Source of the DNA: Lepidonotus clava
Lineage: Eukaryota > Annelida > Polychaeta > Phyllodocida > Polynoidae
Assembly (NCBI GenBank): GCA_936440205.1
Contig: OW387143.1
Location: 34,422,949 to 34,486,948, forward strand
Direction: 5' to 3'
Length of the DNA stretch: 64,000 nt
Part shown: positions 45,766 to 56,903 of the stretch, piece after piece
Position numbering within the stretch: position 1 is the first letter of the stretch
Layout: every line of letters begins with the position of its first letter
Notes under the pieces: model-generated
What the model saw: the letters and a program-made list of their open reading frames with translations, nothing else
Databases searched by the model: none
What the model was told of the DNA's origin: nothing
Program-made: the position numbers and the translations under genes

Positions 45766-48535
45766 CTCCGAAGTCTATGACAATTTCAGTGACATAATTA
45801 TTTCGCTACAAACATTTGTGAAGACATTTCTGAAAATAGAGAGAAACTTTCAACACCCTAAGACCTATGAACAAAATAAAGCAGAATTAGTGAGAACTCT
45901 GAAGTCTTTGACAATATCAGTGATACATTTCATTACTTACTTTTCAAAAATAGAGAGAAATGTTTCAATACCCGGAAACTATGAACAAAATAAAGCAGAA
46001 TTAGAAAAGCCTTTAACAATTTCAATGATATTTCTTGTAAGCAACAATTATAGGCCTTTCTGAACAAAATGAGAAATGTTCCGACACCCCAGAAACTATG
46101 AACAAAATAAAGCAGATTTAGTTAAAACTCTGATACCTTTAACAATTTCAGTGACATATTTCGCTACGAACAATTATGAAGACCATTTATGAAAATAGAA
46201 ACTTTTCACCAACCCGGAAACTTTAAACAAAATAAAGCAGAATTAGTGAGAACTCCAAAGTCTTTGACAATATCAGTGATACATTTCATTACTTACTTTT
46301 CAAAAATAGAGAGAAATGTTTCAATACCCGGAAACTATGAACAAAATAAAGCAGAATTGGAAAAGCCTTTAACAATTTCAGTGATATTTCTTGGAAGCAA
46401 CAACTATAAGTCTTTCTGAACAAAGTGAGAAATGTTCCAACACCCAAGAAACTATGAACAAAATGAAGCAGATTTAGTTAAAACTCTGAAGCCTTTGACA
46501 AATTATGTGACATTTCTCGTAAGCAACAATTATAAAGGCTTTTCTGAACAAAGAGAGAAATGTTTCAACACCCCATGGCCAGAAACTATGAACAAAATGA
46601 AGCAGAATCAATGAAAACTCTAAAGCCTTTGACAACTGCAGTGACATTTCTCTGAAGCAACAATTACAAAGACCTTTCTTAACAAAGTGAGAAATGTTTC
46701 TTCACCTCAGAAACTATCAACAAAATAAAGCAGAATTAGTTAAAACTCTAAAGCCTGTAGCAATTTCGATAACATATTTGCTACAAACAATTATGAAGAC
46801 ATTTCTGAAAATTGAAATGTTTCAACAAACTGGAAAATATTAACAATATAAGGTAGAATAAATGGAAACTCTAGAGTGTTTACAATTTCAGTGACATTTC
46901 TCGTAAGCATGAATTACAAATGCCTTTCTGAACAAAGTGTGAAATGTTTCAACACTCCAGAAACCATGAACAAAGTAAAGTAGAATAAGTGAAAACTCAC
47001 AAGCCTTTGACAATTTTTGTGATATTTCTCACAAGTGACAATTAAATAGGCCTTTCTGAACAAAGTGAGAATGTTTCAACACCCCAGAAACTATAAACGA
47101 AGTAAAGCAGAAATAGTGGAAACTCCAAAGCCTTTGACAATTTCAGTGACATATTACTTTTCTTGGGGGTAGTTTTTGCCACAAACAATTGTGGAGACAT
47201 TTCTGAAAATAGAGAGAAATGTTCCAACACCCCAGAAGTTATAAACAAAATACAGCAGAATTAATGAAAACTCTAAGCCGTTGACAACTGCAGTGACGAC
47301 TGATCAGTGACATTTCTCTGAAGCAACAATTACAAAGACCTTTCTTAACAAAGTGAGAAATGTTTCATCACCTCAGAAACTATGAACAAAATAAAGCAGA
47401 ATTAGTTAAAACTCTAAAGCCTATAGCAATTTTGATGACATATTTCGCTACAAACAATTATCAAGACTTTTCTGAAAATAGAAATGTTTCAATAACCTGG
47501 AAAATATATGGAAACTCTAAAGTGTTTACAATTTCAGTGACATTTCTCATAAGCATGAATTAGAAAGGCCTTTCTGAACAAAGTGTGAAATGTTTCAACG
47601 ACCCAGAAACCTTGAACAAAGTAACGCAGAATTAGTGAAAACTCTCAAGCTTTTGACAATTTAAGTGACATATTTCGCTACAAACAATGATTTATTGTGA
47701 AGACATTTCTGAAAATAGAGAGAAATCTGTCAACACCCTAGGACCTATGAACAAAGTAAAGCAGGATTAGTGAAAACTCTCAAGCCTTTGACAATTTCTG
47801 TGACATTTCTGGCAAGCGACAATTAAATAGACCTTTCTGAACAAAGTGAGAATGTTTCAACACCCGAGAGACTATAAACGATGTAAAGCAGAAATAGTGG
47901 AAACTCCCAAGCCTTTGACAATTTCAGTGACATAATTATTTCGCTTCAATCAATTGTGAAGACATTTCTGAAAACAGAGAGAAATTTCCAACACCCCAGA
48001 AACTATAAACAAAAAACAGCAGAATTAATGAAAACTCTAAAGCCTTTAACAACTGAAGTGACATATCTCTGAAGCAACAATTACAAAAACCTTTCTTAAC
48101 AAAGTGAGAAATGTTTCATCACCTCAGAAACAATGAACAAAATAAAGCAGAATTGATTAGTTAAAACTCTAAAGCCTGTAGCAATTTCGATGACATATAC
48201 AAACTATGAACAAAATAGAGCAGAATTAGTCAAAACTTTAAAGCCTTTGACAATTTCAGTGATATTTTGGCAAGCAATAATTACAAAGCCCTTTCTGAAC
48301 AAAGTGAGAAATGGTCGAACACCCCAGAAACTGACAAAATAAAACAGAATTATCCAAAACTCCAAAGTGTTTGACAAAATCCATGACACATTTCATTACA
48401 AACAATTGTGAAGACATTTTTGAAAATACACAATAAACAAAATAAAGAAGAATTAGTCAAAACTCTATAAAGCCTTTAACAACTGCAGTGACATTTCTCC
48501 GAAGCAACAATTACAAAGGCCTTTCTGAACATTCT
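45748..48535 (+). repeat. Right arm of the 115-130 bp repeat array
   Basis: Roughly 20 units of the form GAAATGTTTCAACACCC, AGAAACTATGAACAAAATAA, GCAGAATTAGTGAAAACTC, CTTTGACAATTTCAGTGAC, with TATTTCGCTACAAACAATTA or CTCGTAAGCAACAATTACAA alternating between them. Two higher-order variants alternate, implying a dimeric unit of about 240 bp. The array stops where Polinton-related sequence begins. Confidence 0.9.
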
Positions 48536-48539
48536 CTGC

Positions 48540-48650
48540 TTTAGTGTCTTTTTATTTTCATATAAATGATAGTGACTTACGTTCTATTCTCATGAATATT
48601 CAGATCCCAGATTTAAAAGTTATGTCTTCAAAATAATGTCTGGAGTTAAT
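48540..48650 (+). pseudogene. Fragment of the 167-aa Polinton gene of unknown function
   Basis: This stretch is closely similar in DNA sequence to about 54795-54905 in the intact-looking gene to the right. It marks the left edge of recognisable Polinton sequence. Confidence 0.6.
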
Positions 48651-48660
48651 GGTTCTTATT

Positions 48661-48678
48661 TTAATGTTCTTGATATTG
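48661..48678 (+). promoter_or_regulatory. Junction motif TTAATGTTCTTGATATTG
   Basis: It lies 97 bases before the first penton copy; TCATGTTCTTTGAAAGT follows at 48685-48701. Confidence 0.5.
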
Positions 48679-48774
48679 TTTCAATCATGTTCTTTGAAAG
48701 TTGTATTATTTGGTTAATATCTATTTAGTATATCAGGCTATATAAAATATTTACAAAACTTTCAAATAACAGAA

Positions 48775-50586
48775 ATGGATACTTATGGTGGTGAATTTTA
48801 TTTAACTTTACCTTCTAATACTATTCATAGAACAAAAGAAATACGACTAGTCATTATCATATAGAACTTCAAAATTCTATTGAATGTAAGGGTCACTGAC
48901 AGTAGGCATAAGTTGAAATGGATTTCCCTAAATCTTGGTATAATCAAGGAGACTAAATTAAAACGGAGGTCCTGCTCTCCCTGGCGGTATATCTTAGAGT
49001 TCCAGTAGGCCTTATCTTTGTTAATTAGTATGACCAATGGCCCTACATCACAGTTTTCCCTGCTATGACCATCCTGGTAATGACCTTACACCCTGTAGGG
49101 TGGATTATACCATAGGTCGATGTTGTTTTGGAGATAGCCTCCTTAAAATGGGGCAGATGTTAGATTCAAGGGTTTAACAGAAATAAACATGAATTTTTTT
49201 ATATATATTTGATCCATGGAATGATTCTGAAATAATTTCCCCTCAGTTATCCTGAAATATTTTCCATGATGTAACGTTTCAAAAGATGAAATATTGTTTC
49301 TAATCTAACTGTTGCACTGACTGTTAACAGAAAAAGAAGAATGATTTTTTAAAACTTTTCACAGCAAATTATTCACAAAAAATGTTCCTTTCATGGTCGC
49401 AGCTTATGGGTTATATCAAAACATAATTATAGAATTATTTCTTGTTCATAGTGAATCCACATTTTTATTAGTGCTATAGACGGTTCATATTATGAAATAA
49501 TAATAAACATTTTGACATTAACCCTTGACCCAGATAATGTATGCAATGACTAATTATACCACAGGACCAGCCCTGGTCCTGTGTAATTTGAGTGAATACC
49601 AGTAACTCCAGATGTGAGGGGATCTCTAAGGCGACCAAAGGCCACCTGCAGAGGTGTCATATCCAAAACACATCGTCCACACCCTATTTCGCGAGCCGAA
49701 CCTCTGTTTTAACTTTTCTCTCTCTGGTATAATTATCCAGTTCATCCTGCACAAAATTGAACTATTTATTTCATGAGACGTTATTTCTATTTAAAATGTT
49801 AGTATATAGATCCAGAATTGCATGATGCTTACAGGATAGAATCTTTAGATGAGTTCGATCATCAGCGAGGTCCTCTTCATGTGGTAGAGGGTGATGATGA
49901 ATATTTCAGCTTGCAACATACGGTTTTTGAATTGAGTTTTGGTTATTATACAATACAGCAGTTAGTAGATTTATTGAATGTAAAGATGCAAGAATTTGAG
50001 AAATCTATAGCTTCTATTGGTTGTATCTCTTATAAAAGGTATTCGAAATTTTAGTATAATGTTACAAATAATAGAGTTAGTCTTCGGATGGGTTAAGGAG
50101 ATACTATTATACTTCCAGCATATTTAGTTAAAGTTTTGCGTTTAGAAGAATCGTTAGAACCAGATGATTCAGGATTTACATATACTTTTTATGGTCCAGA
50201 GTTGGAGTATACTTTGGATGGTGTTAATGAAATTCTAAGAATGCATTATTTTGGTTTGGATGTAAGTTTAAATCAAACAGATACTTATTTGTATCAGGGA
50301 GATGGAGTTGTGTGTTTTCATGTAGATTCAAGCAACATGCTCATTTATACTAATTTGGTAGATTTTCAGATGGTAGGTGACATTAAGACAAGATTATTGT
50401 GTACTGTTAATTGTGTGGGGGAATATGGCAAATAATTAAAAGAATATATACTCATCTGCATTATAAGAAATTGGCATATGAAAGGATTAAGGAGATAGAA
50501 ATAAAAATAACAACTGATGATGGTGAATTGGTAAAGTTTGAGTATGTCACAGTTTGTAATATTCTTCATTTCAGAAAAATTTCATA
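48775..50586 (+). pseudogene. Polinton penton (minor capsid) gene, copy 1, broken
   Basis: Homologous along its length to the open copy at 55770-56762. It is broken several times and is interrupted by a hAT-like transposon (48945-49726). It precedes the polymerase gene, the same order as in the other copy. Confidence 0.75.
48945..49726. mobile_element. hAT-like non-autonomous transposon nested in penton copy 1
   Basis: Ends start CAAGGAGACTAAATTAAAAC on the left and, inward from the right, CAGAGAGAGAAAAGTTAAAA; both continue into AC(A/G)GAGGTYC. GTATAAT occurs on both sides (48938-48944, 49727-49733), a 7- to 8-base duplication. The same point is continuous in the other penton copy, which proves insertion. 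It has no coding capacity. Confidence 0.65.
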
Positions 50587-50618
50587 ACATAAAACGTTTT
50601 CGAGAATTTTTTATAATG

Positions 50619-50637
50619 TAAAACGTTCTTGAGAATG
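50619..50637 (+). promoter_or_regulatory. Junction motif AAAACGTTCTTGAGAATG
   Basis: It lies between the end of penton copy 1 and the polymerase gene. A weaker variant (AAAACGTTTTCGAGAAT) lies just before it at 50591-50607. Confidence 0.5.
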
Positions 50638-50826
50638 ACTATAGATGTCACTTTTGTAATAGCTAAAGCGACATCTATAGACAAATACTAAACTAAGAAA
50701 ACACTAGCAATCTAGTCTAGTAGAAAAAACATCTACCATCTAGAAGTTATTTTCTATTCGGCCTTACACATAGATAGCGCTTTAGCACTTTTAAAATGAG
50801 GAAATTTATGTTAGTTGGTTTTTAAA

Positions 50827-53800
50827 ATGAAAAGGAAACGTATATTAGGTGGTCTTATTGTAGATTACGATTTTCATCCGAGGAATAAGCATGTCGATAT
50901 TGAATTCTATATTCAAAACAAATTTAATGTTTTGTATCAGAAATTGGAAAGTAAGTTGAGTGTATATGGAGGGTTAAAGTTTCAAATTTCTATTAATGTA
51001 ACATTAGGAAAATATAATTTAGATACTAATGAGTACTTTGAAATCAAACCATGGTTTCAAAGTAATGTCGTTCAGCTCTTGACATTTTATTCATTAAAGG
51101 AAAAGTTGTTATCTGCGGTAAGAGTAGTCATCGCATTATTTGATGGCTTTGTTCAAAGTGGTTCTGGTTGGTTTCTTACGGGAATAAATTTGATGAGGCT
51201 GGGAGTTTTCAGAGCTAATCCTTTCGGTGGTAAAAAAGTAGAGTTACCTAATTGGTTGAAGGCTAAAAGGTTGATTAATCTAGGTTGTGAAGATAATAAA
51301 TGTTTTGTTTATTGTATATTGGCATCATTTTATGGGTTTTTTAAAGATGTAAGTAAATATTCATCATTATTGAATACTTTGAATTTGAAAGGTATTTCTT
51401 TTCCCGTCAGACTGTCAGATATACCAACATTTGAAAAGAATAATAATGTTACAATAAATGTTTTTGGGCTTTTTAATGAAACTTGGTGTAAACGGAGTTC
51501 TAGATTGGTTCCCTTTCCTATGTATATTTCTACCAATTTTACAAGTGAACATAGGAAGCATGTAAATCTATTGTTGTTTAAAAATCATTATCTATGTATC
51601 AAAAATTTGGATAGATTTATAAGGCCTTTCTTTTGGAAAAAAACAAGGTATTTTTGTGTTAGATGTTTGCAATCTTTTAATAAGAAAGTAGATTATGAAA
51701 TGCATTCAAAGTCTACTTGTTATGATAATAAATATACTGGCCAGTCTTTCAATTTACCTGTAAGAGGTACAAAAGTTAAGTTCAGATCATACCATAAACA
51801 AATTAAACATCATTTTGTTGTCTACGCAGATTTTGAAACTTTTAATTCAAATATAAATTCTTTAAAGGGAAAGTCTACTGTATTGAAATCTAAACATACT
51901 TTGAATGCAGTAGGGGCAGTTCTTATTTCTAAATATTCTGAGTATTCTCAACCTCCATTCATCTATGTAGGAAAACGTGTAATGCAAAAATTTATTAGTT
52001 ATTTGAATCAAGTGAGAGCTGAAATTTCGTATATTTTTGATAATAATAGGAAAATTCTAGAATTAACAGCTTCAGATTTGTTACATTTGTCAAAGCAAAC
52101 TCGATGTTATATGTGTGGTATTTCATTTTCAGAATTAGGTGTAAAGAAGGTTATAGATCATGCACATTTAGGTAGAGAAGGAAAAGGCAGAGACGTAAAT
52201 TATGCATGTAATACTTGTAATTTAACTAGAACTTGTTTAAAGTTTCCAAATTTTAAAATTCCAATAGTAATGCATAATGCAATGAATTATGATATGCATT
52301 TTCTTGTCAAAGGAATACATGAGTGTATAAAAGAAACAAGTAAAGTTACTGTTTTACCACGAAGTGTTGAAAAATTTTTAACTTTGAGTTTTGATGGTTT
52401 TTTTATTATCGATTCGTTTCAATTTCTTCCTAATTCTTTATCAAATTTGGCAGATCTTTTGGTTAAGAAGGGTAGTGATGAATTTACAGAAACAAAAAAG
52501 TATTTTGACAATAAATGGTTGCAGTATGTTGTTAGGAAAGGCGTTATGTGTTACGATTATATAGATTCTTGGGATAAATTAAAAGAGCAGTGTCTACCAG
52601 AAAAATCACAATTTTTTAATGTGCTTACGAATAAGGATATTTCAGAAGAGGAATACAAATTAGCTTTAAAAATGTTTCGGATTTTTAATTGTAGAAATAT
52701 TGAAGAATATTTGAAAGTTTATTTAAAAATTGACGTTCTGTTGCTTACAGATGTGTTTGAATCATTTCGCGAAAGAAGTTTAGACTATTATGGTTTAGAT
52801 CCTGTTCATTATTTGACTGCACCAGCACTGAGTTATGATGCAATGTTGAAATTTACAGATGTTCGGTGTCATTTATTGAGTGAATTGGATATGTATAATT
52901 TTTTTGAAAGAGGAATACGAGGTGGCATTACAAATGTTGTGAGACGATATGCTGAAGTAAATAATGCCGATGAGTTTATTGTATATTATGATTGTACGAA
53001 TCTTTATGGATACGCCATGTCACAACCTTTGCCATATAAAGGTTTTGTTTGGTTAGATTCAACAAAGTTTTTCAATGAGAAGGAAATTTTAAAGTTAGCA
53101 GATGAAGGAAGTACCGGTTATGTTTTTGAGGTAACATTACTTTATCCTTCTAAATTACATGATTTACACGACATGTTTCCTTTAGCTCCTGAAAAATTAA
53201 CAATTCATTATAATCAATTATCTTCATATGCAAAGCATGTTTTATCAAAATTTAATATGCATTATACAAAAAGTGCAGAGAAATTGGTTTCTACTTTGTT
53301 AAGAAAGGAAAGGTATATTGTGCATTATAGAAATTTGAAATTTTATCTAAAGTTAGGTATGAAGATTGAGGAAATTCATAGAATTTTGTCTTTTAAACAG
53401 AAACGTTGGATGAAACCGTATATTGATTTTAATAATAAAAAGAGGCAAGAATCTACCTCATCTTTTGATAAAGAGTTTTTTAAATTGATGAATAATTCTA
53501 CATTTGGGAAATGTATGGAGAATGTGAAAAGACGGGTTTCTATGGAATTGACTTCGAGTCCTAAGAGAGCTTCCTTTTTGATTAATAGACCAACTTTCCA
53601 GTCTGTAAATGTATTTGATTCCGACTTTGTTGGAATTCAGTATAGGAAACCCCAGTTGTTATTGGATAAACCAATTTATCTAGGATTTTGTGTCTTGGAT
53701 TTGTCTAAACTGCATATGTATGATTTTCATTATAATGTTATGTTAGAGAATTTCACTTTGAAGAATATTCAATTATTGTATACTGACACAGATTCTTTGA

Positions 53801-54284
53801 TTTACAAAATAAAAGATGAGCATTTTATAATGAAAATGAAAGGTTTGTTACATTATTTTGATTTTTCTAATCTTTCAACAGAACATGAATTATACAATAA
53901 TGAGAATTATAAGGTACTAGGTAAATTTAAGGATGAAACTGGTGGTAAAAGGATACGTGAATTTGTTGCATTAGTCCTAAATTATATTCAATATTTTTAG
54001 AAAATGGTAATGTTATTAAACGTGCAAAGGGAATAGCTAGATCAAGTGTCGATGCAATATTTCATTCTGAATATAAGGATGCATTGATGAAATGTTCTCA
54101 AATTAGAACGCAATTTCATTCTATTAGAAGTTACAAACATGAAGTTTATACTATTAAGCAAGAGAAATTAGCTTTATCCCCTTTTGAAGATAAGAGGTGG
54201 CTTTATCCAAATGGAATTAAGTCATTGGCATATGGTAACTATAACATATGTTCAAGAAAGAGAAAATGTGAGGATTATATTTAA
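50827..54284 (+). pseudogene. Polinton protein-primed DNA polymerase B (about one break)
   Basis: The ATG at 50827 (MKRKRILGG) is chosen because the second copy starts identically at 56904. Visible in order are the exonuclease box DFET (335-338), an endonuclease VII-like zinc module (Cys427, Cys430, then VIDHAHLG and CNTC), the exonuclease HNAMNYDMHF segment, and the palm boxes DCTNLYGYA (Asp722), KLMNNSTFG (Asn890) and YTDTDSL (Asp987, Asp989). This is a family B polymerase of the protein-primed type, which replicates the element DNA from a terminal protein. The conserved end (FEDKRWLYPNG) lies near 54190. Nearly all of it is open, so the copy is young. Confidence 0.9.
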
Positions 54285-54393
54285 TTGATAACTTATCTAC
54301 GATTTTATATATATATATATCTTTTTGAGTTTTTGAAGTTTATGAGAAAAATGTTCGAGTTTGAAGAGATCTTCGAGTTGTATGAATAGTGCT

Positions 54394-54410
54394 TAAACGT
54401 TCTTGATAAT
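54394..54410 (+). promoter_or_regulatory. Junction motif TAAACGTTCTTGATAAT
   Basis: After the polymerase gene and before the penton fragment at 54483; TCATGTTCATTGAAAGT follows at 54418-54434. Confidence 0.5.
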
Positions 54411-54482
54411 TTTACATTCATGTTCATTGAAAGTTGCATTAATTCAATCAAATGCATTAACTCGATCAACATAAGTAGTAAA

Positions 54483-54598
54483 ATGGAGGAAACTTTCGGT
54501 GGTGAATTTTATTTAACTTTACCTTCTAATACTAGTCATAGAACAAAGGAAATAAGACTAGTCATTATCACGTAGAACTTCAAAATTCTATTGAATGT
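54483..54598 (+). pseudogene. Short fragment of a third penton copy
   Basis: Closely matches the first 110 bases of the penton genes (EETFGGEFYLTLPSNTSH region), then similarity ends abruptly. It places a third penton start just left of the unknown 167-aa gene. Confidence 0.65.
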
Positions 54599-54727
54599 TA
54601 CTATATCTAGTGTTTTTATTCCACCACCTTTGAGAAATTGTAATGTGATTCCTAGATTACTACACTAACTCAGATTTTGTAGATTATACTTATTGTTGCA
54701 CTTATTATTGTTGCAAGTGAAGTCATC

Positions 54728-55231
54728 ATGGGTAAGCAAGGATGTTTTGTATGTTTTCATGCTTTGCAAGAACGTTGCTTGTATTTCTCAGCTTTGGTAT
54801 CTTTTTACTTTCATATAAGTAATAGTGATTTAAGTTCTATTCTTATGAATATTCAGATTCCAGATTTAAAAGTTTTATCTTCGAAAGAATGTCTCGAGTT
54901 GATGGTTATTATTTCTGAAAGTGATGATTTGGAATATGTTCATTCTATGAGAAGGTTTTCTTTTGAAGGTTTAGTGTTTTTTGCTTCTTATTTTGATTGT
55001 GAAATTGTTTTGAAATATTTATTAATTAGAATGTGGCAAGATTTAAAATGTATTGCAATTATTTTAGATTACATGTTTTACTATTTAGGAACAAAACATT
55101 TATATTCGTGTATTGCAATAGAGTCTGTTTGTGATTATTTAAGAATAACAGAAATTCAATTTTATAAACTGACATACAATGTGCATAATCCAAATCAGTT
55201 TGTAAGAACTAAATTACAAAGGTGTCTTTGA
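54728..55231 (+). CDS. Polinton protein of unknown function, 167 aa
   Basis: The frame opens with a clear ATG (MGKQGCFVCFHALQERC). The protein is rich in Phe, Tyr, Leu and Ile, has nine or ten scattered cysteines, is probably all-helical, and shows no domain I recognise. It lies directly before the RING-type frame and the penton gene. A fragment of the same gene occurs at 48540-48650 before penton copy 1, so this gene belongs to the duplicated cassette. A BTB- or ankyrin-like helical fold is possible but not supported by any motif. Confidence 0.55.
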   Translation: MGKQGCFVCFHALQERCLYFSALVSFYFHISNSDLSSILMNIQIPDLKVLSSKECLELMVIISESDDLEYVHSMRRFSFEGLVFFASYFDCEIVLKYLLIRMWQDLKCIAIILDYMFYYLGTKHLYSCIAIESVCDYLRITEIQFYKLTYNVHNPNQFVRTKLQRCL

Positions 55232-55243
55232 AATGCAAGAAGA

Positions 55244-55567
55244 TTGAATTCTTTCCATTTCAAAACTTTTCGTGTATATTGCGAACTTTGCAGGAATCTT
55301 ATTATTAGTAAAGATAATAGTCAGTCTGATAAAATGCTTTTGTTGCGTTGTTGTTCAAAACCTGTGCATTCGATTTGTTTTACAAGGTTATTTGTTTCAT
55401 ATCATTCTTTTAATTATAATTATATATCAAGTTTTAATTGTCCTTCATGTAGAACTTTATGGGTGAATGGTGAAATTTTTCGAAATGAGTATGTGAGAGT
55501 TCATATGAAAAGAGAAAGTTTGTCTTATGTGTATAATTTCACAAAGCTGAGTTTGAAGAGATGTTAA
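55244..55567 (+). CDS. RING-finger-like protein of the Polinton
   Basis: Cysteine spacing follows a RING: CELC, then after about 19 residues LRCCSKPVHSIC, then FNCPSCRTLW. This matches C-x2-C ... C-x-(H)-x2-C ... C-x2-C with one His. RING proteins usually act as ubiquitin ligases; in a virus-like element such a protein could target host factors, but that is inference. The frame has no ATG before the first cysteine pair, so the start is uncertain and the gene may be incomplete or spliced from upstream. Confidence 0.55.
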   Translation: MNSFHFKTFRVYCELCRNLIISKDNSQSDKMLLLRCCSKPVHSICFTRLFVSYHSFNYNYISSFNCPSCRTLWVNGEIFRNEYVRVHMKRESLSYVYNFTKLSLKRC

Positions 55568-55573
55568 TCTCTT

Positions 55574-55590
55574 CAATGTTCTTGATATTG
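55574..55590 (+). promoter_or_regulatory. Junction motif CAATGTTCTTGATATTG
   Basis: Seven bases after the RING-type frame. TCATGTTCTTTGAAAGT follows twice, at 55608-55624 and 55704-55720, before the penton ATG at 55770. Confidence 0.55.
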
Positions 55591-55769
55591 TATGAGATTA
55601 ACAACATTCATGTTCTTTGAAAGTGATATTAATTTACAAAGTCGAGTTTGGAAATGTTAAGCTATATGAATAGTGTTTAAATGTTTTCAATATTGTACAA
55701 CATTCATGTTCTTTGAAAGTGATATTAATTCAAATCAATAATAAGTTGATATTAATTAAAATCAATAAA

Positions 55770-56762
55770 ATGGAGGAAACTTTTGGTGGTGAATTTTATT
55801 TAACTTTACCTTCTAATACTAGTCATAAAACGAAAGAAAATAAGACTAGTCATTATCATGTAGAACTTCAAAATGCTATTGAATGTAAGGGTCAATGGCA
55901 GTTAGCATTAGTTGAAATGGATTTCCCTAAATCTTGGTATAATTATCCAGATCATCCCGCACAAAATCGAACTATATACTTGTTGAGAAAAACTTTTAAT
56001 TTAAAAACACCTGAAAATCCAAATACAGATATATTTGGTATAACATCTTTAGATGAATTGGACGAAGAATCTTTTGGTTTGCAACATATGTATTTTGAAT
56101 TGAGTTTTGGCTATTATACAATTCAACATTTGGTAGATGTATTGAATGAAAAGATAGTTGAATTTGAGAATTCTATATCTGGTCGTAGTGTAGGTCGTGT
56201 TTCTTATAAAAGATATTCTAAATTTGAGTATAATTCTGCGAATAATAGAGTAACTCTTCGACTGGGTAAAGGGGACACTATTATACTTCCTACTTATTTA
56301 GTTAGAGTTTTACGTTTAGAAGATTCTATAGAACCTGACGATTCATTATTTACATATACGTTTTATGGCCCAGAGTTAGCGTCTACTGTTGATGATGTTA
56401 ATGAGGTTATAAGGATGCATTATTTTGGTTTGAGTCAAAGTGTAAATCAAACAGATTTTTATCTGTATGAAGGAAGTGGGGTTGCAAGATTTCATGTAGA
56501 TTCTAGTAATATGTTTATTTATACAAATTTGGTAGATTTTCAAATGGTAGGTGATGTGAAAACAAGGTTATTACGAACAGTTAATTGTGCAGGGGAATAT
56601 GGAAAAATAATTAAAAGAATATATACTCATCCACATTATAAGAAATTAGCATATGAAAAGATTAAGGAGATAGAAATAAAAATAACAACTGATGATGGTG
56701 AATTGGTTAAGTTTGAGTTTGGCACAGTTTGCATTATTTTACATTTCCGGAAAATTTCATAA
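55770..56762 (+). CDS. Polinton penton (minor capsid) protein
   Basis: 330 aa from the ATG at 55770 (MEETFGGEFYLTLPSN). The layout matches Polinton/adintovirus pentons: an N-terminal FYLTLPSN strand, WQLALVEMDFPKSW near residue 48, VDSSNMFIYTNLVDFQMVGD in the centre-right, and the C-terminal DDGELVKFEFGTV...LHFR. Such proteins form a single jelly roll at capsid vertices. The frame looks whole. A partial polymerase copy follows. Confidence 0.75.
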   Translation: MEETFGGEFYLTLPSNTSHKTKENKTSHYHVELQNAIECKGQWQLALVEMDFPKSWYNYPDHPAQNRTIYLLRKTFNLKTPENPNTDIFGITSLDELDEESFGLQHMYFELSFGYYTIQHLVDVLNEKIVEFENSISGRSVGRVSYKRYSKFEYNSANNRVTLRLGKGDTIILPTYLVRVLRLEDSIEPDDSLFTYTFYGPELASTVDDVNEVIRMHYFGLSQSVNQTDFYLYEGSGVARFHVDSSNMFIYTNLVDFQMVGDVKTRLLRTVNCAGEYGKIIKRIYTHPHYKKLAYEKIKEIEIKITTDDGELVKFEFGTVCIILHFRKIS

Positions 56763-56791
56763 AATTTTGTTTTTTAGATTTTTTTATAATG

Positions 56792-56809
56792 TAAAACGTT
56801 CTTGAGATG
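56792..56809 (+). promoter_or_regulatory. Junction motif TAAAACGTTCTTGAGATG
   Basis: 30 bases after the penton stop and about 95 before the second polymerase start; almost the same as the copy at 50619-50637 in the equivalent position of the first cassette. Confidence 0.55.
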
Positions 56810-56903
56810 AATGGTCTCAAATGGAAAGTTGCTTTATTGTGTATAGAAACTGAAATAGTTTTCAGTCTGAAACGCTAGGTGGCATGACTGGGAAGATAGC
56901 CGA

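Noticed and set aside
42415-48535. Tandem repeats that could be read as a CRISPR array.
   Set aside because: The spacers are themselves repeats, unit length varies, orientation switches and the genome is an animal's; these are satellite arrays.
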